From Styela clava (lineage: Eukaryota; Chordata; Ascidiacea; Stolidobranchia; Styelidae), in NCBI RefSeq assembly GCF_964204865.1, contig NC_135255.1, positions 14,971,135 to 15,035,134 on the forward strand: a DNA stretch of 64,000 bases. Reading direction: 5' to 3'. This document shows positions 13,146 to 24,255 of this stretch, piece by piece. Below the pieces are notes generated by a model that worked only from the letters and a program-made list of their open reading frames with translations, was not told the origin of the DNA and ran no database searches. Every line of letters starts with the position of its first letter. The stretch's first letter is position 1. A program made the position numbers and the translations under genes.

Positions 13146-13644
13146 CGAATTTATCTACCTACGCATGCGATATAGTCACGAAGCAAATTTAAATACTCCT
13201 TTAGAATTTCATCTAAATTTTGCTCTGGGTATTAATTTGAATTAATTTTATTCTAAAATTGTTTTGGTTCATCACCCAAAAATTCTGATTGTTTTGCTAT
13301 TGCATTAGACAAGATAAGATATTGTTTTTATATATTATTTTTCCGGAAGTAAGCGGACCTATTTGTCCAAAAATTCATCCGCAAAAACTCCACGAGGCAG
13401 GTTGCGTGCGCAGCATTTTTGATTTCGAGTTTCCTTGCCCATCTCGGCTGGGACGCTAAGCTGTTTGGGAGCTCAGCATCGGTTGCGTGCGTATGAAAAC
13501 TGAATGCGGTACGTATGTTAAGTATGCAATAGCGTGAGTCTGAGTTTGATGATTGTGTTAGCAACGGTCTGTACGGTAGCTGCGAATTTACCACGGGTAG
13601 TGGTCTGAATATTGAGGTACCGGTACTGGTACTTTTTGCAGAGA

Positions 13645-13922
13645 TCAAAGTGTCCTATATTTTAATCCTTCTCTTTACCGTCATAGGTCATTTAGTACCG
13701 GTAATGTGCCAATTATGACATCACTCAAATGTCACGTGCCTGTAGCCCGCGCTTTTTCTGGTTCAGGAATTAGGACTCGGTAAGCGAGGCTCTTTGTCGT
13801 TAGTGGATGTTTATTTTAGGCGGTTGGTTTTTGTAGCTTTTCATGCGTTAATTGAGCATGTTTGTGTTACAGTAGCAGACTTGTAGTTGGTAGACCAAAA
13901 TATTCTTTAAATACCGTGTACA
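13645..13922 (+). mobile_element. Solo-LTR candidate related to the BEL/Pao LTR at 62.2-62.6 kb
   Basis: Colinear with the minus strand of 62.58-62.22 kb. Shared blocks in order are ATAGGTCATTTA (ATGGGTCATTTA there), TTATGACATCAC, TGTCACGTG, AGCCCGCG, GAGCATGTTTGT (CAAGCATGTTTGT) and GACTTGTAGTTGGTAG followed by TTCTTTAAATA. No internal retrotransposon sequence flanks it, so it is read as a solo or truncated LTR. Ends are approximate. Confidence 0.6.
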
Positions 13923-13929
13923 TCAGCAT

Positions 13930-14160
13930 CTAATGGTACCGGTACCGTACCTGTATACAGCGACATGCTTACACACTGCGTTAGTTTCGCCGTCTTACCG
14001 GTACCGGTATATATCGACGTCCAAGAGTAAAAATCTGAATTGGCTATTTCAGTATTTGTTTCGGAATAGATGTAACTTACCGGTAGCCTATGGTGATATG
14101 ATACGTTCAAACGTTACAAGTCAGTGGCAACAATAGGTAGGCTACGGTACCGGTAACAGA
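13930..14160. repeat. GGTACCGGTACC-rich palindromic tract
   Basis: The self-complementary word GGTACCGGTACC and its variants (TACCGGTACCG, ACCGGTACCGGT, CTACGGTACCGGTAAC) recur at about 13.61, 13.93, 13.99, 14.08 and 14.15 kb, and again at 25.32 kb inside repeat R2. They look like the hairpin-rich termini of a repeat family. No protein frame here is convincing. Confidence 0.4.
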
Positions 14161-15503
14161 CAGATGAATTCAACCAATGACATTAAACAACATGATGCGC
14201 AACTCCGGCATTTTTGTCCGAAGATCGTATTCGATAGCACGCTCCAATGCACATACTTGACGAGACGAAAACGAGCGGATGTGTGCTGCTTACAAGGCGT
14301 AGCACGAATGGTGTTCGTGCCTGCTTTGACAGTTGTTGTCGATTTTAATGATATTTTAGAAAGTTAAGGTAAAAAGAAATCGAAAAAAGGTAAGGTAAAT
14401 ACTATTGTTGTATATCACACCCGGACATCGCACTGTTAAGTACATGTGGGAAAGCCAGCCTTTGTCAAATACTACGAAGTTATTAATTCAGTACGGTACG
14501 TAGTTGCCCATTTGCCTAAATTACATATTTACTTACCCCTTACAGTTTCAAATAGTTCGTGCACCTCCAGTTAGATTTTTTTAATCAGTGAGGATATATA
14601 CTCATTGTTGATTGCTGCTTATTGTAACATACTATTGCGCATTTTCTTTTATTTGCGTATTGAATCAAAGTGTTAACAAGTTCACCTAACATTTCACTCA
14701 TACCGGTCTATATTGTGTAGTCTGATCTCTCAAGTATTTGGAGCCACGAATGCTTGTAATTTTCTGACTAAACCCTTTTATTAGTTGGTTTATATACCAA
14801 ATTCAGTGAAATATTTTTTACATAAAACATGAGATATTGGATTTATTAGTTTTTCCATTCTAAATCATATAGACTGCTTTATTTATTCTTAACGAAAATT
14901 AATAAATCTCCTCTCTTTCTTCAGATGTGAAAGTTGTGGACAAACCTGTCTAAGCATTGTGAGACTCCTGCAGCACAAGAGGCAATAGCAGAAATAGTGA
15001 GTATATCAATCAAGAAATTAAGCCGACATTAAGCAAAACTTTCAACTATTCGTCTAATCTCAATTTCCTATTATTTATTCACAGGACAACTATAGCAGAA
15101 GGGGAGATATCAGAAGTCTGGCGACATATCAGTGACAGTGTGATTCCAAGAAATATAATTAGAGTACTCTGCAATAGAAAAACAACCTATGGAGGCATGC
15201 AAAGACATTTGACCCTCCGGTAGAGTTGTGTATGGCCCCCACATCCTGCAGGGCTTGAGGAAAATAACTAAAAATTCCAAAGCGTAAAATTGCATACTCG
15301 GTCTTATTTGTAAAAAGGCATAAAACACGCCAGACATACTTAAAACAGCTTTGGAAAATGAGGATTACGGGTAACTCATTGCACCTGTGTTATATTTGGT
15401 TCATCAACTTTTGGTAGTACTATAGAAGAAATTCCGGAAGGGGTATAATCATCATTCAGGATAAAATACTATCATATATTTTTTGGACAACTTCAATCTA
15501 GAC
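14161..15503. other. Spacer or intron, no supported gene
   Basis: One acceptor-flanked stretch near 14926-14995 reads CESCGQTCLSIVRLLQHKR and then stops. It resembles half of a C2H2 finger but has no second histidine pair and no donor. The rest is unremarkable. Confidence 0.35.
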
Positions 15504-16683
15504 CAGGGATCTCAAACTCGCGGCCCCAGAGAACTTCCAGTGCGGCCTTCGAACGCTTAACAATAATTGTAATAGTATTTTAGAAGTTTTTTTTATCTAA
15601 ATGTAATAGATTTTTCAAACTTTTAAAGTGAAATTGATTATTTACACAGAAAACAATTTACTGAAAGTAGTTTTGGAATATTAATTTTTTTTGTCCACAT
15701 TTTGACCCAATTAAGAATACACATCAAGCTTGCAAAAGAATACTTGAATAAAACACTTGATTAAATTAAACGCAAAGTACATGAAGAAGGTGGCATTTTC
15801 GAAGAAAATGGGAGTTGTAACAAACTACTTCTCGCAAAATTCTAAAGCACATTGTTTAATTTGTCATATTTCCATCAATACAATGAAAAAAACACAATAA
15901 GCTCAGCAGTCAATATGACAAATTCGAAGAACAACTTCAAACAGAAAATTTCCATGTGTTTGTATATTAATATAATTATACAACGACTTAGTTACTAAAA
16001 ATCAATATCAATAATAATTCAAGCAATCCTATGCCACGCAATGTGGTGCGAAATGTCTTGTCGAAAAAATCTGTCATTTGTTTTTTTACTGATCTATACA
16101 TGAAATGATAAAAGTAACTTTTTTGCATTACTGGAATTAATTAGACTTTTGCAAAGATACAGATTGACCCATGATCATGTGGCCTCGTTAGTTAGAGTTG
16201 GTACTATAAAATCATTTCATCCTGGCCTTAGTATGCTAGTGACACAAAAAAGATGCCAAACGTCAGGACAAATGTAATTATTAAAACATTGAGTTTGTAC
16301 TGTAGTATTTTTGTTAATTTTAGGTTCATATATTTAGATTAAGTTATTTTTAGTGTATGTATTATTCTTTCCTTATTCAAAGCTTGTTCAAAAATGATTT
16401 TGATGGTTGTACATAGAATTTTATGATTTTTTGTAATAAACACAGTAACTTGCAAATGTTGCAATAATAGTGGAATGCAAATATTAATATGTAATTGCAT
16501 TTGAAAACGAAGAAAATAATAAAACTTAATCCAACTGTTTAGTTGCATCACAATATATGTCACAAACTAAAACTATCTTAAAAATATCTTCTAAGTATAC
16601 ATTATCAAAAACTGTTTGCGGCTCTTTTTACAATTTCCAAAATGCAATGCGGCTCTCGAAAACCCATAAGTTTGACACCACTG
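15504..16683. mobile_element. hAT-type non-autonomous element (1.18 kb)
   Basis: The left end is CAGGGATCTCAAACTCGCGG. The right end in reverse complement is CAGTGGTGTCAAACTTATGG followed by GAGAGCCGC. These TCAAACT-type termini are characteristic of hAT elements. The interior is AT-rich and has no transposase, only a 225-bp open frame that I do not regard as coding. The flanks share ATCTA..C (15496-15503 versus 16684-16691), an imperfect 8-bp duplication. Confidence 0.75.
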
Positions 16684-17294
16684 ATCTATTCTAGACGATT
16701 CAAGCATTGCTTTGGGAAATAATATCACTTCAATTAAATTGAAATAATCTCGCTATATTAAATACAAAATCGTTGCTATCATAAAGGTAAACCAATTCAG
16801 CCACTCGAAATATATTGGCCTTCACAAAGCAATGGGGGCAAAATTGAAAGTTCATGAGATATGAACATTTGTTCTTTTCTTTGTCTTGAACTTTTCATAC
16901 TCCACAGCCCCTATTAATTTTTTTTAATTTTAATTACCATGTGATGGTCATACATATCTTTAACTTGTATTTTCTGTCATGATGTATTATCTCAATGTGC
17001 CAAACTATTAATTAGTGTGCATATTTTGCTTCCAGATGACATAAATGTATTGTCTTGTTTATTACCTAAGCTTGGAGTATTGACAAGAAAAGGGTGCCAG
17101 TAAATTAGATAAAAATTGTTTTAACTCTTTGTTATAATCAGAATTCACAATCAATAGGAAATATAAACAGCCAACAATCAATGAGAATTATATGCGAAAT
17201 CCCTCATAATAAATTTGTCTAAAATCGGAGGAAGGCAAAAAAGATAGGTAGTTTCCATCACACAAGCATTTCAAGAAGACTTGCTCGAGCCAAC
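16684..17294. other. Spacer
   Basis: No gene or named repeat recognised. Confidence 0.35.
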
Positions 17295-17580
17295 TAAATG
17301 AGCTTCGTCCGGTGGTCGGTAAGGCTGCTGGTTGAATTCAGCCCTGCAACCTCCCGCATAGAAGATAATATTAATCAGTGGGCTATGAGCTAAATTCCTA
17401 AATTTAAACAAACCTATCTACGATGCATTATGTACCAGCAATGTTACCTACGATTAACTGAATATGTAATATGTCTAATAAATTCACCTACAAAAGCAAG
17501 TTCGATAGGTGCAAACTTTGTGTTATGGAATTGTATCACAGCACAGTTTTGTATGACACCCTCTTTAAATGAAATTTCAA
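17295..17580 (+). repeat. tRNA-derived SINE candidate
   Basis: The head contains GTCCGGTGGTCGGTAAGG and, about 20 bp later, GGTTGAATTCAGCC, which are spaced like A and B boxes of a polymerase III promoter. A long anonymous tail follows (ATTAATCAGTGGGCTATGAG and onwards). There is only one copy in the window, so family status cannot be shown here. It could also be a chance match. Confidence 0.35.
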
Positions 17581-18055
17581 TGATTAAGCGCAAACATTAA
17601 AATTACTAACTTTGAACTTTGTCATTATCTGCAAAATGTTCCACACAAATCTTTCCGCTATCGCGTTTGTAATCTTCTATTATAAAAATAAACGTCTATG
17701 ATGTCCAAAATTGCTCTTTACAGCTTGCCTGCCATTCCAGCTTTCCAAGTGAGCAAAACTTCTTAGATATAGAGATTATTTTGTTTCGTTACAGGCGCAA
17801 AAAGACAGGTACTACACGTAAAAAAGACGCCGAGTAGCAAAAGCGAGCGGAAAACGGACGCGAAAGGCGACGAGAAATATGTGCATTGGAGCGTATCATG
17901 AAATACAATCTTTCGCCTGTAGTCTTATGGAGTGACGTCAGAGTTGCCTATCATGTTGTTTGAAGTCATTGATTCAACTATACCTACAAAGTCTACAAGG
18001 CGGCCATCTTGTTCGGAACGTATTTGGCGATTTCACAATTTACACTGTATTATTT
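17581..18055. other. Spacer before the minisatellite
   Basis: Contains purine-rich stretches (around 17.80-17.87 kb) and one TGACGTCA site at about 17.93 kb. No exon can be supported. Confidence 0.3.
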
Positions 18056-18440
18056 GACTGTTTTTGAGCGTTTTAGCAGGGTTCTTGGTGTTTTTTGACG
18101 GTTTTTCACTGTTTTTAAGCGTTTTAGCAGGGTTCTTGGTGTTTTTTGACGGTTTTTCACTGTTTTTAAGGGTTATAGCAGGGTTCTTGGTGTTTTTTTA
18201 CGGTTGTTCACTGTTTTTAAGCGTTTTAGCAGGATTCTTGGTGTTTTTTGACGGTTTTTCACTGTTTTTAGGCGTTTTAGCAGGGTTCTTGGTGTTTTTT
18301 TTGACGGTTTTTCACTGTTTTTAAGCGTTTTAGCAGGGTTCTTGGTGTTTTTTGACGGTTGTTCACTGTTTTTAAGCGTTTTAGCAGGGTTCTGGGTGTT
18401 TTTTGACGGTTTTTCACTGTTTTTAAGCGTTTTAGCAGGC
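18056..18440. repeat. 51-bp minisatellite, seven full units plus partial ends
   Basis: Unit start words (GCGTTTTAGCAGGGTTCTTG) recur every 51 bp, with variants such as GGGTTATAGCAGG in unit 3 and extra T residues in unit 5. Because 51 is divisible by 3, long open frames run through it on both strands. They are a by-product of periodicity (FLVFFDGFSLFL on plus, KNSEKPSKNT on minus) and there is no other coding evidence. It ends 12 bp before the exon at 18453. Confidence 0.9.
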
Positions 18441-18452
18441 ATTATTATTTAG

Positions 18453-20511
18453 AACATTGAAATATTCAACCAATAAGAAAATTTCTGAATTTATAAGTTC
18501 TTCAAAATCGGAATCAAAGAGTCTGAAAACTGAATTACCAAAATCGACTGGGGTGGTCACGTTGATCGCCTATTATTTCGGAGAGAACCTAAACCAAATA
18601 TTTAAGTGTTTCCAGGTATGTTCTATGCTTTTTTTGTGTAAAGTACTTTTTTTTGAAAGTTCTTGCATCAAGAGTAATGTAACTTCTGCACAACACTGTT
18701 CGTATAAAGTTTTGTGAGCCGACTGCAAATTAATTGGAAACTAACTGCATGATACTGGTTAACAGAATTTTTTTGCATATACATTCACTACTTTGCCTAT
18801 TTTCAGAAAGAAACCACTTTTTCCCAGATATTAAAAGATATTCCAAAATCTCCATTTATTGCTTGCATAGGTACCGTAAGTGTTAGAGGTGAGCGATGTA
18901 ATTGTGAATATCGGGAACAATTTCGAAAAATGATATGATAGCTGTTTTCCTGTGATTAATTCTGCGCAACTTTTTCAAAGGCCATTTTGTGTCGCCATAT
19001 ACTTCTCAGTTGTGATTATTATAAAATAATATCACCAGCTTCTGTCATGCAACCTGCTTTAACTGTTGCGTCACAGTATGCATTGCTTGAAATATGAAAT
19101 ATAATATTTCTGAAAGAACGTAATGCTTATCATAAGCCTCATCAATGTAATAAGTTCTCCCTTCGTTTTATCAGTGTTGCGCTTGCTATCAACGGTGAGT
19201 GAAAATAAGAACAAATCCATGTCTGCTATGTTAGATATATAGCCAAAGCCAATTTGGAGATGACCGTACTATTATACAATTAATAATTGTGTAATTGCAT
19301 ATTATCAAAAAAATCACTAATCGTCCACCTCTAGTAAGTGTATTTGTTATTAGTTGGCTTTAGAAGTTGAGATAATAAGATTAATCAACCTGTCGAGTGA
19401 CTTTCACTTTATTCATAAGCCTATAGATTCGAAACTAAAGTTTACAATCTTGTGTTTCAGGTAACACGGTAGCGACTGCTGAGACTTTTTACGTCATCGC
19501 TGAACGAGAAGTGGTGTGTTCCTGTAGATCGTTTTTTGAAGCGGTAGCTTTTCAGTTTGCTTCGTTCTATGTTTTCAACATAGAATATCCAAAGAAGGCC
19601 TTGCTGACGTTTGATTTTATTCAGAGGTAAGAAAAAATGTGCTAGTCTACAGTGCTGATATAATTCTTGCTGTTGGCACAATGTACACGTTGTTGACGAA
19701 TTACCTGTTACTTCTGTCATGTAGTGTTATTTGATGACATACAATACAAAAAATGGGTTGTGAAAAGGAAATATGTGACTGGACTTGCACAAACTCATGG
19801 AGTCCATATCCTGGGGACTGGGCCATAAGTAGGGCTGAGAATAATTTAATTAGTTAAACAGTTTTAGGTGGTTAATAATAGACTGACTGGCGGTACCACA
19901 CATGTTTCCTCCTAATCTAATATGTTTTACATCCATATGTGAAAAATGAACTCACAACAATCCTATTTTAATGAACTTCAATTTCAAACGATGTCACTGT
20001 GCTCTCCATTTTGTAGCAGGAAATTTTTGATATATTTGCAAAAAATCATTACTAATGACAGAAATTAATACAATATTTTTCAATTGCTGCATTTGCAATC
20101 GAATGTCAACGAGCGGATGAGCCTATTGCGATTTGCGACAACTGGAGGCTAGGAGGATCTGGTGCTTCCTGGTTTAGCAATTGCATTCCTGGCCCACTGG
20201 CAGTTTTTTGTTTATCCCTTGGCAAGGCACGATACATTATAAATACCTGACATTTTTACTATTTTTGTCCAGTGTTTGTGTTTTTACTATTTTGGTGGTG
20301 AGATGACAGGACGTTTTCCAAATTTCATATGTGAAACCTATTCGCCATTTAAGTTCGGTCTTTTTTCAGGTTCTTCGGTGACATAAACCCCAGAGGCACT
20401 AAGTCGAAAAAAAGTAAAGGCAAAGACGTTCATGCAAAAGTAATCGGCCTTGCAAGAAGAGTGAATCTATCACAGGCGTTATATGTGCCGTTGTTAGAAA
20501 TTGATGTTTAA
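18453..20511 (+). CDS. Gene of unknown function, last four exons (SAMD3-like family suspected)
   Basis: Four plus-strand exons join in frame: 18453-18615, 18807-18870, 19461-19626 and 20370-20511 (stop TAA). All introns are GT-AG and the phases (0, 1, 2) agree. The product reads through TGVVTLIAYYFGENLNQIF, then TTFSQILKDIPKSPFIACIG, then ETFYVIAEREVVCSC, then FYVFNIEYPKKALLTFDF, and ends in a basic tail (GTKSKKSKGKDVHAKVIGLA). This order (LP..GVVTLxxYYF, a two-strand sheet ending in VIAEREVV, then FYVFNIEYPK and FIQRFFGDINP) is how I remember a widespread metazoan family often labelled SAM-domain-3-like, whose function is unknown. That family assignment is from memory. The 5' exons are missing; the first exon seen starts mid-codon just behind the minisatellite. 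An alternative donor (GTAAGT at 18877) exists after exon 2 but would break the frame. Confidence 0.65.
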
Positions 20512-20553
20512 GTAAACTTTGGTGGTGTTACTGCAGCTTACATCACTTTTGAC

Positions 20554-21171
20554 CAGGGGTGAAAACTCGATCAAATTTTCACATGCCTTTGATTGAGTTT
20601 CTCAAGTTCGAGTTCATTACCCTGGTCAGGGGTTTGAGTTCATGTATTTGATAGAGTTTTTCGAAGTTCGAGTTCGCAGCCCTGCTTTTGGCTGATCGAT
20701 TAATTTGATAAAAAATGATTTAGCTGTGTGTTGGGTGTGAAGTCTGGATAATTTTAAACAAACTCTGCTCCGTAATCTTCTTCAACCACAAAATTTCTGG
20801 CTTCCACTCATGACTATCAACTCCCACATTTGCAAATATATGACTCCGTCTCCTGCTCAAGACTCTTTCAAAATATGAATTAAAACTCTTGACTCCCTGA
20901 TCTTATAAGATTTGACTGCTGCTATGCTAGCTGCTTTAGTGTAACTTTTTGTCCAGTTTTATCAATTTTAACATTTTCGAATTTGCAACTTCTGCAAACT
21001 CTGCTCCTAGCTCATGAGCTTTAAAAATGTCCAGTCAAACTCTATTCATAAGTGTGGATAAACTCCGACTATGATTAACTCTATAGACTCTGCAAGCTTC
21101 AAAATTTAGAACTCCCACTCATGCTCCTACCAAAATCCTCAAACTCCCGCTCTTCGACTTCACGCCCCTTG
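20554..21171. mobile_element. Non-autonomous hAT-like element, degenerate
   Basis: The left end CAGGGGTGAAAACTCGA mirrors the right end, whose reverse complement is CAAGGGGCGTGAAGTCGA. The interior is built of short repeats of ACTC, CTCC and GACT words, plus two imperfect copies of a TTCGAGTTC unit (20.58-20.69 kb). No target duplication is visible, so the call rests on the ends only. Confidence 0.45.
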
Positions 21172-21881
21172 AAATCTTATCTTGAAAATTATCTTGCATA
21201 ATTATCTTTGAAACTCTTGCCATAGCTACAAAATAGGTTGCATGATATTTCCCAAAATTTTCATTTTGAAACATTATAATTAGAGTAAAGTGCAAAAAAT
21301 CGTGAAATTCTTACAATAGTCTCGTTATTATGTCACGTTTGCCAGCGTCTCATAGCCTGGTATCCAGAAATTTGATTTCAAAATAAGTTTGTCAACTAAA
21401 CAACCCAGTCCTAAAACGTTTTCTTGTTTGACTTTATTTGGATCTATTGAGATAAATAAATAGACCTCGAAATGTATAGACCAGATTTCTAACAAGTGCC
21501 AATAGAAACTCGATTTTGATCCATTACATACAGAATTCCTATGTCCTACAAGAACTTGTGCCCTCATTTTATTGCATGGATAGCCTTCAACGTCTCCTAA
21601 TAGGTGTTTAAATTTGACTGTAGACCATATATTTTCTGAAATTTCTTTCGAAACTGTTTTACAAGCCCCAAAGGCATTCAGTGTGTATTTATGGTTTTAT
21701 AAAAATATCAATTGTAATAAAATGATTTTCGTTTCCAGAATCTCGTTTTTTTTATTTTAACTGTAATATGTGTGTTTACTGTTGTGTCGTGCTAGTAAAT
21801 AGCTTTGCTACTCTCGTAGTGGTTCGGTCATCGCGAGTGAGAAATTACCATCATGCTAGTATTGTATGGTACTACTGTCGG
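21172..21881. other. Spacer
   Basis: No gene recognised. The minus-strand frame at 21328-21567 lacks family resemblance. Confidence 0.35.
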
Positions 21882-22144
21882 GTAAGGTAGCTGCCATCGA
21901 GATAGTAATTTTATTTACTATTTTAAGGTAAAAAATATTACTACTGGTGGGTAGGTTTACTGCCGTCAAAATAGTAGTATTTTTTACAGTTTTATAGTAA
22001 TTTTTGCTACCATCAATCTCTGTAAATTTACTGAAAATACTGTTCATAATACTACTGATAGGGCCTTTAAATTTTTTTACATGGGCCAGTACTTTTGCTG
22101 CCATTTTTTTTTAGTAAATTTGGAAAAATTTTTTTAACAGTGCA
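21882..22144. repeat. TTAGTAAA-type MITE-like repeat
   Basis: Contains several partial copies of a TAGTA(A)TTTTxTTTAC..TGCCATC motif and ends in TTTTTTTAACAGTGCAC. That end is the inverted form of the start of the 12.86 kb repeat, so the two share a terminus and probably belong to one family. Confidence 0.45.
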
Positions 22145-22174
22145 CGGAAAGCAAAAAATAAATATTTTATCATT

Positions 22175-22490
22175 AATTCCCCGAAAATCGTATGCCGTAA
22201 CTTACCAGTAACCGTATCGGGAGGCGGGCAACTTGACTACACGAACAACTCATCAGAGACAACTCGACTACCCAGAGTAATGGTAACAGTACAGGGACTG
22301 TCATAGCTTTTCCAGGTCCTGTAACGATGATCGATTCTTCATGATTCAGTTTCAACGTGAATTAAAATACCAACTGATCCGAGCTACTTCTGTATTACCA
22401 GATCAGGTACCGCAGTCTACCGTTCCCCAAACTTCTCGCTTCCGCTAAGAACGAGATCCGCCGCCGTTCGCTGAGATCCGCTGAAATGCG
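22175..22490 (+). repeat. Composite repeat R2, left arm
   Basis: Inverted counterpart of 25.22-25.53 kb. Shared landmarks are CAGTTTCAACGTGAATT, GATCCGAG..ACTTCTGTATT, CCAGATCAGGTACCGCAGTC and TTTTCCAGGTCCTGT. The 25.2 kb copy shows that the element has an internal near-duplicate of about 230 bp. It runs directly into repeat R3. Confidence 0.7.
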
Positions 22491-22720
22491 CTCGCGGACA
22501 CGTCACAGGGTGCGGAAATTTTGATGACGTCGCGTAGATCTCACAGAAATATTTGAAATAAATAAAAGTAATAGCAATCAAAATTTCAAAGCAATTGGTC
22601 CAGTAATAAAATGAAAATAAAAAGTTTTTTTTTCATAAAGTTAAGAAGAAGAAGAATGAATAAAGAACAACAACAACTTAATAACAAAACGATCCATGGG
22701 ACCACTCCGTGTCCAATAAA
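22491..22720 (+). repeat. Dispersed repeat R3, copy 1
   Basis: Carries TGATGACGTCGCG, CAGAAATATTTGAAATA, ATTTCAAAGCAATTGGTCCAG, an AACAACAACAA run and AACAAAACGATCCATGGG. The same order is found at 58.80-59.12 kb and, inverted, at 25.9-26.2 kb and 60.2-60.5 kb. No coding capacity. Confidence 0.65.
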
Positions 22721-23083
22721 TATAGATGACGCCTAAAATCGACTTGGAAGAGCATATCGTATCATAACACGATCGCAGTGAGAATGTCGTCATCATCGAT
22801 CGTCACAAATTTCAGACAATTGATAAAGAAGTGCTTTGACGCTGTCTATTCCAAATTCACGAATACATATAAGGTAGTTTACCTGATAACAAATACCGTT
22901 ACAACCTTACGCAGATTATTCTAATATCTTGATATCGCGGTAGGAATAAGGTAGACTACATGTATGAGCAATGGAAGATTTGTGAGCTCGGGAATTATAT
23001 GAATAAAAGATTTGTTTTGAGTATGTTTTTTCCTGACAGCATTGTCTCCTTTTTCTTGTAAATATCATGTCAGAAATTGAATA
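22721..23083 (+). promoter_or_regulatory. 5' flank of acetyltransferase gene B, shared with gene D
   Basis: This stretch aligns in inverted orientation with 42.43-42.74 kb, the 5' flank of gene D. Shared words are CGACTTGGAAGAGCA, GAGAATG, CAGACAATTGATAA, GAAGTGCTTTGACG and TATTCTAATATCTTGATATCGCG. Conservation of the flank beyond the coding exons suggests that both genes inherited the same promoter. No specific factor site is claimed. Confidence 0.5.
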
Positions 23084-24255
23084 ATGTGCACGAATTGTTT
23101 GGAAACACAAGATGGAAACCATATCCGTTTGATAGAGAGGGAGGATTTTGAAGAAACAATAAAAATGATCAGCGACAATCTCTACGCACCGTGGCTACAC
23201 AATTTGAAAAATTATTTCAGAAAAAACACAAATACGCAGGTATGAAAAGGTTTGAAATTGTCACATTGTGTGTTGTGGGGGAATGGGATCAAGAGAGCTT
23301 ATATCGAGGATGGGATTTTTTATAAACCTAAAAGACTTTATGTACGCCCCATGCATAAACTGAATAACTGTTGTTATGAACAAAAGTAAGAGTAGTTGAA
23401 AATACTATGTTTCAGATCATTCTACTCGCTGTCACCACAGCGCTAATGCTTTTGCTTGATGAAGACATCTGGACGTTCATTTTTATCATCTTAGCTCAAG
23501 AATCGTCGCTGGCATTGGCATGTTCGAAGAAAATAATATAAGATAATAAACTACAATGTATATATATAAACGTATAATATACCAACTATTCATCTTTTCA
23601 GGCGTTTTAAAATTCTACAGGGATATTGGAAACGAACTAAGGGACTTAAGGCATGTTGGAGTAGTTGCGAAAAAATATACTAAATTCTGGGTGTTAGATG
23701 GAATCATAAATAATCAAAAACAGATTGTTGGATCCGTTGCTCTTGCTACACCTGATGGTGAAGTCTACGACCAAAAAACAACAGTGGCTTTGAAGGTAAA
23801 ATCATATTTTAAAAATAAGTGAATAAGTTGACACCACTGAATATTTGAATTATTTCTTCGCGTTGTGCAACATGTGATGTTGCTTAACTCTAACCATTAA
23901 CAGTAAGCTTCCTTTACCTTCAAGGACGTACGCGTAACTTTGTTTCGTGCCAATTTTAATATATTTTAATCTGAGATATAATTGTCCGAAATTCATTATG
24001 TATTTTGAGCAGAGATTATCTGTCACGCCAAATCTACGAAGAATGAAAATTGGTTCCAAGATGCTTGAGCATGCTATACACCAAGCTACAAAATTGGGAT
24101 TTCAGCGTATGGTGCTTTATTGCGGAGACAGGCAACAGCCGGCCCTAAAATTATACAAAAAATATGGATTTGAAATAACCAAGATTATCGATAGAACAAT
24201 CTTATCTGTTCTGCCCGATGTGCCGATACTTTGCATGGAGAAGCAACTACGTTAA
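23084..24255 (+). CDS. NAT8/camello-type N-acetyltransferase B (intact, subfamily 1)
   Basis: Four exons: 23084-23239, 23416-23521, 23602-23795 and 24013-24255, giving 699 bp and 232 residues. E1 (MCTNCLETQDGNHIRLIERE) starts the GNAT fold. E2 is a hydrophobic segment (IILLAVTTALMLLL, then IWTFIFIILAQ), a membrane anchor as in NAT8 proteins of the endoplasmic reticulum. E3 holds the beta strands (TKFWVLDGIINNQKQIVGSV). E4 has the acetyl-CoA loop (RLSVTPNLRRMKIGSKMLEH) and the ALKLYKKYGFE motif near the end. By family, acetyl transfer from acetyl-CoA to an amino group is expected; the substrate is unknown. The usual R-x-x-G-x-G loop reads R-R-M-K-I-G, so a lysine replaces the first glycine. 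The E2 donor is GTTCGA where copies D and G have GTAAGA, a weak site. Exon lengths equal those of gene D exactly, which supports the model. Confidence 0.85.

Noticed and set aside
14926-14995. Half C2H2-finger-like stretch CESCGQTCLSIVRLLQHKR as a 5' exon of the 18.5-20.5 kb gene
   Set aside because: It runs into TAG without a donor and lacks the second histidine pair; no link to the later exons can be shown.
18173-18442. Long open frames on both strands of the minisatellite (FLVFFDGFSL.. and KNSEKPSKN..)
   Set aside because: They follow from the 51-bp period, which is a multiple of three; there is no start context, splice signal or family resemblance.
19172-19191. Mini-exon of 20 bp between CAG and GTGAG
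   Set aside because: Including it puts a stop at the start of the next exon, whereas direct joining of 18870 to 19461 keeps the frame and the family pattern.
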